Part shown: piece after piece, positions 12,851 to 18,629 of the stretch | Position numbering within the stretch: the first letter of the stretch is position 1 | Layout: each line of letters opens with the position of its first letter | From: Propionibacteriaceae bacterium | GTDB taxonomy: Bacteria; Actinomycetota; Actinomycetes; Propionibacteriales; Propionibacteriaceae | Direction: 5' to 3' | Assembly (NCBI GenBank): GCA_003158895.1 | Contig: PMLO01000090.1 | Location: 14,149 to 32,777 of the forward strand | Length of the DNA: 18,629 nt | Translations under genes and position numbers: made by a program | The notes under the pieces: model-generated | Told to the model about the DNA's origin: nothing | Databases searched by the model: none | Seen by the model: the letters and a program-made list of their open reading frames with translations, nothing else

Positions 12851-15646
12851 GTGACCGCGCTCGCCGGCGACCAGCTCATGGACCTCCGCCACCACTTGGG
12901 GGATGCGGCGGGTTGCGTGGACAGCACGACGACCGCGCGGGCTCTGTACTCGACGGACGCCTCGATCTACCGCATCGTCCCTGTCGCTGTCGCCAAGCCC
13001 CGCACCACCGATGAGCTGCAGGCCGTTCTTGCCGCTGCCCGTGCGGTGGAGCTGCCCGTCACCGGACGTGGCGCCGGCACCTCGTGCGCGGGGAACGCTC
13101 TCGGAGCCGGTCTCGTCGTCGACATGGGCGCCCACCTGGACGCTGTACGGTCGATCGACCCTGAGGCGATGACCGCCGTCGTCGAGCCGGGCCTCGTGCA
13201 GGAGTCGCTGCAGAGGGCGGCGAAGCCGTACGGGCTGCGCTTCGGGCCCGACCCGTCGACGGCCACCCGCTGCACGATCGGCGGCATGGTCGGCAACAAC
13301 GCGTGCGGGCCGCGTGCGCTGGGCTACGGCACGAGCGCGACCAACCTGCTCGACGCCGAGATCGTGACCGGTACGGGTGAGCTGCTGCGGCTCTCGGCGG
13401 CTGGTGGTTCGGCGACCGGGCAGGCGCTGCTGGCGCTCGCCGAGTCGCAGCGCGGCCTCGTCGAGCGTGAGTTCGGACGGTTCGGGCGCCAGGTGTCCGG
13501 CTACTCGCTCGAGCACCTGCTGACCGGTGACATCGCACGCTTCTTCGCCGGCAGCGAGGGCACGCTGGGGCTCGCGACCGAGCTGACCGTACGGCTGGTG
13601 CGCGATCCGGTCCACCGGGTGACCGTGGCTCTCGGCTACGGGTCGATGGCCGAGGCCGCCGACTCGATGTCGGTCGTGCTGCCGTTCGCGCCGTCAGCGG
13701 TCGAGGGACTGGACCGACGCATCGTCGAGGTCGTACGGACTCGGAGCGGGGATGCGGCCGTACCGCCGCTCCCGAAGGGCGATGGCTGGGTGTTCGTCGA
13801 GGTGGCCGGTGACGACCTCGCCGAGGTCCAGTCACGGGCCGAACGGCTTCTCGCGGCGTCCGGGGCCATCGACGGATGGCTGCCCGAAGGACCCGCCGCC
13901 GCGGCGCTGTGGAAGATCCGCGCCGATGGTGCTGGCCTGGCGGGCGTCTCGCTGGCCAAGCCCGCCTACGCGGGCTGGGAGGACGCGGCCGTACCGCCGC
14001 TGCGGCTGGGCGCCTATCTCCGCGACTTCGACGCCCTGCTCGACTCGTACCACCTGCACGGCCTCCCGTACGGCCACTTCGGCGACGGCTGCGTCCACTG
14101 CCGCATCGACTTCCCGCTCGTCGACGCCGACGGTCCCGCTCGCTACCGGGAGTTCGTCACCGATGCGGCCAGGCTTGTGGCCTCATACGGCGGCTCGTTG
14201 TCCGGTGAGCACGGCGACGGCCGCGCACGGTCGGAGCTGCTCAGTGCCATGTACTCGCCGGGCGCCATCGAACTGTTCGGCCAGGTCAAGGCGCTGTTCG
14301 ACCCGCATGGCCTGATGAACCCCGGCGTGCTCGTCGACCCCGACCCGGTGGAGAGCCACATCCGCGAGTGGGAGCGCCGGTCGTCTGCGATCAGCACCAC
14401 CGATCCGCAGTTCGCCGCCGATGTGCACCGCTGTACGGGCGTGGGCAAGTGCGTCGCCGCCGACTCGGCGGGCGGCGTGATGTGCCCGACGTACCAGGCG
14501 ACCCACGACGAGGCGAAGTCGACGCGCGGCCGCGCGCGGGTGCTGCAGGAGATGGTCAACGGCTCGCTGGTGACGGGGGGCTGGCAGGCCGACGAGGTCC
14601 ACGAGGTCCTCGACCTGTGCATCGCCTGCAAGGGCTGCTCGACCGACTGCCCGACCGGTACGGACATGGCCGCGTACAAGTCGCACGTGCTCGACGAGGC
14701 CTACCGCGGACGCGTCCGTCCCCGCAGCCACTACTCGCTCGGCTGGCTGCCGCGTTGGATCCGGCTCGTGGGGAAGGTGCCGGGCCTCGGGTCGCTGGCC
14801 AATGTGCTCCTCGGCGTGCCGGGCATCGTCCACATCGCGCGCTGGGCCGCTGGCGTCGACCAGCGGCGGCCTCTGCCGCGCTTCGCGTCGCGTCCGAACC
14901 GGGTCGTCGGTCAGGAGCGGGTCGACCAGACGATGGTCCCCGCCGGCAAGCCGTGCGTGATCTGGGTCGACTCGTTCACCGACGGCTTCGAGTCGTCGAC
15001 CACCGACGCGCTCATCGAGGTACTGCGCGACGCGGGCTACGACCCGCAGTTCCTCGACCAGCAGGCGTGCTGCGGGCTGACGTGGATCACGACAGGTCAG
15101 CTCGACGGCGCCAGGCACCAGCTCCGGCACGCGCTCGACATCCTGCATCCGATCGTGGCGTCCGGCGTGCCGGTCGTCGGGATCGAGCCGTCATGTACGG
15201 CCGTGTGGCGCTCCGACGCCCTCGAGCTCCTGCCCGACGATCCGCGCGTTCCCGAGGTGGCCAAGGGCGTACGGACGCTCGCGGAGCTCCTGACGGACAC
15301 TCTCAACTGGACGCCGCCCGACCTGTCCGGAACCGAGATCGTCGCGCAGCCGCACTGCCACCACGCGTCCGTGCTGGGATGGGACGCTGACGCCGCGTTG
15401 CTGGAGAAGACCGGCGCGGACGTGACGACGCTGGGCGGATGCTGCGGACTGGCCGGGAACTTCGGCGTCGAGGAGGGCCACTACGACATGTCCCTCGCGG
15501 TCGCCGAGAACGAGCTGCTGCCAGCGCTGCGCGAGGCCGGTCCGGACGCGGTCGTCCTCGCCGACGGCTTCAGCTGCCGAAAGCAGGTCAGCGACCTCAC
15601 CGAGCTCAACGCCATTACCCTCGCGGAGCTCCTCCGCCGCCACTAG
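12851..15646 (+). CDS. FAD-linked oxidase with Fe-S and CCG domains (D-lactate/D-2-hydroxyacid dehydrogenase, GlcD-GlcF fusion type)
   Basis: A 931-aa fusion. Residues about 35-260 are a VAO-type FAD domain with VTGRGAGTSCAGNALG (70-85) and GGMVGNNACGPRA. The FAD-oxidase C domain contains HFGDGCVHCR (409-418) and GEHGDGRARSE (452-462), whose histidines are metal/substrate ligands in GlcD/YdiJ-like enzymes. Two Fe-S motifs follow: C528-x5-C534-x10-C545-P and the classic C590-x2-C593-x2-C596-x3-C600-P. Two cysteine-rich CCG domains are marked by CCG at 740-742 and 864-866. It should oxidise a D-2-hydroxyacid (D-lactate, glycolate or 2-hydroxyglutarate) and pass electrons through the clusters to quinone or an electron carrier at the membrane. 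The exact substrate cannot be read from sequence. No lactate permease or partner gene is adjacent. Confidence 0.9.
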   Translation: MTALAGDQLMDLRHHLGDAAGCVDSTTTARALYSTDASIYRIVPVAVAKPRTTDELQAVLAAARAVELPVTGRGAGTSCAGNALGAGLVVDMGAHLDAVRSIDPEAMTAVVEPGLVQESLQRAAKPYGLRFGPDPSTATRCTIGGMVGNNACGPRALGYGTSATNLLDAEIVTGTGELLRLSAAGGSATGQALLALAESQRGLVEREFGRFGRQVSGYSLEHLLTGDIARFFAGSEGTLGLATELTVRLVRDPVHRVTVALGYGSMAEAADSMSVVLPFAPSAVEGLDRRIVEVVRTRSGDAAVPPLPKGDGWVFVEVAGDDLAEVQSRAERLLAASGAIDGWLPEGPAAAALWKIRADGAGLAGVSLAKPAYAGWEDAAVPPLRLGAYLRDFDALLDSYHLHGLPYGHFGDGCVHCRIDFPLVDADGPARYREFVTDAARLVASYGGSLSGEHGDGRARSELLSAMYSPGAIELFGQVKALFDPHGLMNPGVLVDPDPVESHIREWERRSSAISTTDPQFAADVHRCTGVGKCVAADSAGGVMCPTYQATHDEAKSTRGRARVLQEMVNGSLVTGGWQADEVHEVLDLCIACKGCSTDCPTGTDMAAYKSHVLDEAYRGRVRPRSHYSLGWLPRWIRLVGKVPGLGSLANVLLGVPGIVHIARWAAGVDQRRPLPRFASRPNRVVGQERVDQTMVPAGKPCVIWVDSFTDGFESSTTDALIEVLRDAGYDPQFLDQQACCGLTWITTGQLDGARHQLRHALDILHPIVASGVPVVGIEPSCTAVWRSDALELLPDDPRVPEVAKGVRTLAELLTDTLNWTPPDLSGTEIVAQPHCHHASVLGWDADAALLEKTGADVTTLGGCCGLAGNFGVEEGHYDMSLAVAENELLPALREAGPDAVVLADGFSCRKQVSDLTELNAITLAELLRRH

Positions 15647-15655
15647 GGCTGCCGA

Positions 15656-16048
15656 TCACTCGCCGGGCGCGGGCTCACGGAGCGGCGCCAGTGCGGCGAG
15701 CAGACGCTCGTTCAGCCCGGCCAGATCCTCGTACCCCGCAGGCACGGGACCGCGATAGAGGGGCCGTACGGATCCGAGCACCTCGTACAGCCCGTCACGC
15801 GTCGGCGTGCGGAGCACGTCGCGGACGCCCCCGAGCGCGTACGAGTAGTCGCGGGCCCTGCCACGCCAGCCCGGGTTGTCCATGCGCGCGGTCTGCGACT
15901 GCATCGCCTCGACGAGCTCCTCGAGCGTGGTGCGCAGCTCGGCGAGCTGAGCAGCACGGACGTCCATGTTCAGCGGTCGGTCGGCGATGGGCGCGTCATC
16001 CGCGTTTTCGCCCCGGAACCGCGCCAGCAGATCACCGAACCAACCCAT
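15656..16048 (-). CDS. Hypothetical protein, last gene of the type VII-linked unit
   Basis: A 130-aa soluble protein that I do not recognise. It is mostly helical, with a charged stretch MDVRAAQLAELRTTLEELVEAM (about 28-49) that could form a coiled coil, then an NPGWRGRARDYSYALGG segment containing a Trp-Arg-Gly turn and a proline-rich C-terminus. The ATG is preceded by GGAGG at a good spacing. It follows the WXG-like gene after 39 nt on the same strand, so it may be cotranscribed; a chaperone- or partner-like role for the secreted proteins is only a guess. It is convergent with the dehydrogenase gene, with 9 bp between the stops. Confidence 0.75.
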   Translation of the reverse strand: MGWFGDLLARFRGENADDAPIADRPLNMDVRAAQLAELRTTLEELVEAMQSQTARMDNPGWRGRARDYSYALGGVRDVLRTPTRDGLYEVLGSVRPLYRGPVPAGYEDLAGLNERLLAALAPLREPAPGE

Positions 16049-16087
16049 CGGTACCTCCGTCCGCAGCCAGATTAGCGAGCATTCGCA

Positions 16088-16924
16088 CTACTTGCGGCTC
16101 CAACTGGCGTCTCCGTCTTTCACCGTCCCGTCGGACATGTTCTGCGCCATCGTCTTGTCCTCGCCACCGCCACTGGGCCACACCCCGTACCGTGCGACAG
16201 TGGTCTTGAGCGCCTCGGCCTCGACCTTCGACTGCTCCATGAAGAAGTTGGACGCGGTCGTCAAGAGGATGACCAGCGCCGCGACCCCGCCAGCGGTGAT
16301 GAGGATGCCGGCCAGCGTGATCGGCGGCGTCAACGCGACGATGCCTACCGCGAGGTCCACGAGTGCCCCGGCGATCGCAACCAGCGCGGCAAGGCAGTCG
16401 TTGCGTGTCGCGACCCCGAAGTCGAGGACCGCTCCCCCTACCGGAGTCAGGACCGACGCCATGTCGGCGATCGCCTTCTCATGGTTGCCTGCGACAGTGA
16501 AGAACGCCTCGGCGCCGTCTCCCGACCAGGTCATCGGGGACGCGAGCGAGGCCTGGTCGGTGGCGTTCTTGAGAGCGTTGAGGTGGTCCAGTGGCGCCCC
16601 GACCAGGTACTGACCGAGCGCCATGATCTTCGCGGGAGCGCGGAGATGCTTGAGGAAGTCGTACAGCGCCTGCAGCACCGGCGGCAACCCGCGCTTGAGC
16701 CCCTCCCAGGCGAGCACGACCTCCCCGACGTACGGTGCGGCCAAACCTAACGTCTTGTCGAGGAGCCACTGGAGCTTCTCGTACAGGACGGGCTCGAAGT
16801 CGGTCATGGCCTTCGACAGGTCCTGGGCCTTCTGCTGGCAGGTCTTGATCCCGTCGAGCAGAGCCTGGATGGTGGGGTCCTCCTGCCAGGCGGGCATCGG
16901 GAGCGGAGCGGGGACGGCGGTCAT
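16088..16924 (-). CDS. WXG-like putative type VII secretion substrate with two membrane-active helices
   Basis: A 278-aa protein. Residues 1-130 are predicted helical; MTWSGDGAEAFF (131-142) carries a W-S-G turn like the W-x-G between the two helices of WXG100 proteins, followed by another helix with heptad-like spacing. Two strongly hydrophobic stretches follow (about 178-198 and 203-224, the latter starting after TPPIT), then a charged, Gly-rich tail. The arrangement resembles ESX-associated proteins that carry membrane segments after the WXG hairpin. GAGGAC before the ATG gives a ribosome site, and the gene is 9 nt from the EspC-like gene. A secreted or membrane role is inferred. No toxin domain is evident. 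Confidence 0.7.
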   Translation of the reverse strand: MTAVPAPLPMPAWQEDPTIQALLDGIKTCQQKAQDLSKAMTDFEPVLYEKLQWLLDKTLGLAAPYVGEVVLAWEGLKRGLPPVLQALYDFLKHLRAPAKIMALGQYLVGAPLDHLNALKNATDQASLASPMTWSGDGAEAFFTVAGNHEKAIADMASVLTPVGGAVLDFGVATRNDCLAALVAIAGALVDLAVGIVALTPPITLAGILITAGGVAALVILLTTASNFFMEQSKVEAEALKTTVARYGVWPSGGGEDKTMAQNMSDGTVKDGDASWSRK

Positions 16925-16933
16925 CGAGAGTCC

Positions 16934-17236
16934 TCAGAAGATGTTGGTTGCACGGTGGGTGTTGTCGAGCTCTTCCTGCGTGTACGTCACGGCTACCTGG
17001 CCGAGCACCGTGCCCGTCGTGTCGAGCTGCTGAGATCCGGCTGCGGCCTGAGCCGCCGTTGCCGACATGACGGTGTCGACGGCCGACTTGTACGACTCCC
17101 AGAAGCCCCAGTCGTCGACGGCCGCCGCGGAGACCGCGCCCATGACGGTGCCGAAGTTGGTGAACCGGTTGGACAGCTCGTGGAACCGGGCGGCGTCGTT
17201 GAGGAGGTCGGCGACGGCGACGGTGAAGTCAGCCAT
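16934..17236 (-). CDS. EspC-like / WXG100-size type VII secretion protein
   Basis: A 100-aa, almost wholly helical protein without cysteine, the size of the EspC/WXG100 class. The two helices are separated by a W-G turn (DDWGFW, 41-46). YTQEE (85-89) fits the C-terminal Y-x-x-x-[D/E] export signal of ESX substrates. It likely forms a helical hairpin and may pair with the adjacent WXG-like protein for export. The ATG overlaps the end of the YbaB-like gene by 8 nt, so translation is coupled. No secretion ATPase or membrane core gene lies in the window; the apparatus must be encoded elsewhere if this is a substrate. Confidence 0.75.
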   Translation of the reverse strand: MADFTVAVADLLNDAARFHELSNRFTNFGTVMGAVSAAAVDDWGFWESYKSAVDTVMSATAAQAAAGSQQLDTTGTVLGQVAVTYTQEELDNTHRATNIF

Positions 17237-17870
17237 GGATGTCCGATCGGTCGGAGTTCAGTACGAGGTCGTTCACATGGCCGGCGATCGCCTTGCCGGA
17301 CTTGCCGTCGGCCCAGTGCGGAGAGATCGAGATGTCGATGAGACACCCGGCCGGGTCGAGGGAGATGACGACGTAGCGCTGCGGATCGGCGACCTCGCGC
17401 AGTGCATGATCGCCGGGCGACCCGGCCCGCTGACGGGCGTCGAGTCGTGCCAACGCCGCCTCCGCCTCGGTGGGTGTCAAGGGTGCGGGCATCGTCTGGG
17501 ACTGCATCATGCGTGCGAGGACGGCGCTCGCCGCGGCGGTGTCGGGCTCTGCCTGCCTCGCACGGTCGATCATGCCGCGCAGGATCTCTGCTCCACTGCC
17601 AGGACGGTAGGTACGAGCCGCCTCGACGTCCACGGCCAGTCCCATGCCCGTGGCCAGCGCTGTTGCGTTGGCCATCAGCACCGCGGCCACGAGCGCATCG
17701 GCTCCGCCGAGCCGCGGCCACGAGTCGCGGATGTCGACGCGGGAGAACGCTCCGCCACGGCCAACCTCCACCGTCACGACGCCGGCAGGATCGGTCCCGG
17801 AGCCTGGCGCCTGGTCGATGGTACGGAGCGCGGGTGCGATGGCTGCCAGGAACTCGGCGTCAAACGTCAT
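17229..17870 (-). CDS. YbaB/EbfC-like protein with an apparent internal duplication
   Basis: A 213-aa protein. VVTVEVGRGGAFSRVDI (about 30-46) followed by a helix LGGADALVAAVLMANATALA resembles the strand-strand-helix core of YbaB/EbfC nucleoid-associated proteins. A second, similar unit appears near the C-terminus: YVVISLDPAGCLIDISI and then a helix GKAIAGHVNDLVL. A helical linker with a Met- and Pro-rich stretch joins them. YbaB-like proteins are often found beside ESX/WXG genes in actinobacteria, where their role is unclear. The ATG is six bases after GATACT. It is the first gene of a four-gene minus-strand unit. Family assignment is moderate because I judged it by pattern only. Confidence 0.65.
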   Translation of the reverse strand: MTFDAEFLAAIAPALRTIDQAPGSGTDPAGVVTVEVGRGGAFSRVDIRDSWPRLGGADALVAAVLMANATALATGMGLAVDVEAARTYRPGSGAEILRGMIDRARQAEPDTAAASAVLARMMQSQTMPAPLTPTEAEAALARLDARQRAGSPGDHALREVADPQRYVVISLDPAGCLIDISISPHWADGKSGKAIAGHVNDLVLNSDRSDIHG

Positions 17871-17876
17871 GGGGTC

Positions 17877-17882
17877 AGTATC
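17877..17882 (-). promoter_or_regulatory. -10 box GATACT of the type VII-linked unit
   Basis: The minus strand reads GATACT, GACCCC, then ATG 17870. A at position 2 and T at position 6 match the conserved -10 bases, and the spacing is that of a leaderless start. Confidence 0.4.
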
Positions 17883-17909
17883 GACCGCCCGGAGCTCATC
17901 TCCTCCCGC

Positions 17910-17915
17910 TATCGT
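17910..17915 (+). promoter_or_regulatory. -10 box TATCGT of the small membrane protein gene
   Basis: TATCGT, GCGGGA, then ATG 17922, the same six-base spacing seen upstream of other first genes in the window. Confidence 0.5.
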
Positions 17916-17921
17916 GCGGGA

Positions 17922-18335
17922 ATGAGCCAATTTCCCGGACCCGGCCCCTACGCACCGGGGACACCTCCCGGGATGCCGAACCCCGCGGGGACCCCGCAAC
18001 CACGACCACATGATGTTCTCGGGCTGGTTCTCGGGTTCCTGTCCCTCGCGGCCGGTACCTTCTTCAGCGGCTGGACCGTCATCATCGCGCTCGTGGGCGA
18101 CGCGTGCGGCATCGCCCTCGTGGGGCTCGTGTTCCTCTCCGCAGAGCGGGGCCCGCAACGGGCAGCCCCCATTGCAGCCGGGATCGGAGCTGCGGCCTGC
18201 GTCATCGGGCTTGTCCTCACGCTCATCCACGGCCAAGGGGGCTTCGGCGATGTCTTGACCATGGTCGGCGGCGCGATCGCCCTCATCGCTTTCGTCTCTC
18301 TGCTGGTCAGGACCAGGAGCTGGTTACGAGCCTGA
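17922..18335 (+). CDS. Small integral membrane protein with proline-rich N-terminus (DUF4190-like)
   Basis: A 137-aa protein. The first 30 residues are Pro/Gly-rich (PGPGPYAPGTPPGMPNPAG) and cytoplasmic in character. About four hydrophobic helices follow: DVLGLVLGFLSLAAG, WTVIIALVGDACGIALVGLVF, PIAAGIGAAACVIGLVLTLI and VLTMVGGAIALIAFVSLLV. This Pro-rich tail plus a few helices is common in actinobacterial DUF4190-type proteins, which have no known activity. The ATG is fixed by the -10 box. It is divergent from the type VII-linked unit across 51 bp, so shared control is possible. Confidence 0.78.
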   Translation: MSQFPGPGPYAPGTPPGMPNPAGTPQPRPHDVLGLVLGFLSLAAGTFFSGWTVIIALVGDACGIALVGLVFLSAERGPQRAAPIAAGIGAAACVIGLVLTLIHGQGGFGDVLTMVGGAIALIAFVSLLVRTRSWLRA

Positions 18336-18350
18336 CGTGACCGAGCCGCG

Positions 18351-18367
18351 AGCTCAGCGCGTGAGCT
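18351..18367. terminator. Short hairpin between the convergent membrane-protein and ettA genes
   Basis: AGCTCA (18351-18356) and TGAGCT (18362-18367) are perfect arms around GCGCG, covering the ettA stop codon. There is no T-run on either side, so it is at best a weak, possibly bidirectional terminator. Confidence 0.3.
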
Positions 18368-18629
18368 TGCGGTGCGTGGCGCGGTGCGGACGGGCCGCTT
18401 CGATGCCCATGCGGGAGACCTTGTTCTCCTCGTAGTCGCCGAAGTTGCCCTCGTACCAGAACCAGTTCGCCGCCTCCTCGTGGTCGCCTTCCCACGCGAG
18501 GATGTGCGTGGCGACGCGGTCGAGGAACCACCGGTCGTGGGAGATGACCACTGCGCAGCCGGGGAAGTCGAGCAGCGCGTCCTCGAGGGACTGCAGCGTC
18601 TCGACGTCCAGGTCGTTGGTCGGCTCGTC
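18354..18629 (-). CDS. ettA: ABC-F ATPase EttA (energy-dependent translational throttle), C-terminal 91 residues only
   Basis: The frame is open to the window end, so the N-terminal part is missing. What is present begins DEPTNDLDVETLQSLEDALL, the Walker B/D-loop region of the second ABC domain. It continues with VISHDRWFLDRVATHIL, the H-switch, and ends with EGNFGDYEENK and a basic tail. The ISHDRWFLDR block and the E-G-N-F-x-x-Y-E-E-x-K end are typical of EttA. EttA binds the ribosomal E site and gates translation elongation according to ADP/ATP level. It is cytosolic and convergent with the small membrane protein gene. Confidence 0.92.
   Translation of the reverse strand, partial: DEPTNDLDVETLQSLEDALLDFPGCAVVISHDRWFLDRVATHILAWEGDHEEAANWFWYEGNFGDYEENKVSRMGIEAARPHRATHRKLTR

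Noticed and set aside
12350..13615. 421-codon minus-strand frame
   Set aside because: Antisense to the MarR and dehydrogenase genes with no recognisable domain.
13749..14010. DNA repeat of 20 bp (one mismatch) encoding DAAVPPL twice in the dehydrogenase
   Set aside because: The second instance is a conserved family segment; the first is probably a coincidence of similar codons in a GC-rich gene.

Overview
The window is high-GC DNA from an actinobacterium. Pointers are GC-rich third codon positions, many GTG starts, a TIGR03086/mycothiol-type DinB-like protein, type VII (ESX)-style small proteins, and several first genes whose start codon lies only 6-7 nt behind a TANNNT -10 box, as in leaderless mRNAs. 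A Propionibacteriales (Nocardioidaceae-like) host is my guess; nothing here proves the genus. No rRNA, tRNA, CRISPR array, insertion sequence or phage gene was seen. All assignments are by eye, without database searches.

Layout. (1) 1-1365: the N-terminal part of a DinB/TIGR03086 protein, divergent from a WYL-domain regulator, with a palindrome between them. (2) 1391-8754: a probable uncharacterised biosynthetic cluster in two convergent arms. The plus arm encodes a KAS III (FabH-like) enzyme, a metallo-beta-lactamase-fold hydrolase and an F390-synthetase-like adenylating enzyme. The minus arm encodes an SDR-type epimerase/reductase, a ceramide-glucosyltransferase-like GT2, a probable alpha/beta hydrolase and a GT1 (MGT-like) glycosyltransferase. 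The minus arm is interrupted by an array of four 20-bp inverted/direct repeats and a short leader ORF. (3) 8789-9568: yaaA-type peroxide stress gene, divergent from the cluster. (4) 9565-12245: a long-chain acyl-CoA synthetase coupled to a tandem-hotdog thioesterase, divergent from a MarR regulator (12371-12817). (5) 12851-15646: a large FAD/Fe-S D-2-hydroxyacid-type dehydrogenase. (6) 15656-17870: a four-gene minus-strand unit with YbaB-like, EspC-like and WXG-like proteins, probably linked to type VII secretion, divergent from a small membrane protein (17922-18335). (7) 18354-18629: the C-terminal end of an ABC-F ATPase (EttA).

How the genes may work together. The cluster combines acyl condensation (KAS III), carboxylate activation (adenylating enzyme), reduction or epimerisation (SDR), two hydrolases and two sugar transferases. 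That fits a small glycosylated fatty-acid-derived product or glycolipid. The KAS III / hydrolase / adenylase / SDR set has the same reaction types as OleA/B/C/D, although the individual families differ. Four junctions between full-length genes use a 4-nt GTGA overlap. The fatty-acid module next door (acyl-CoA synthetase plus thioesterase) could share substrates, but this is inference.
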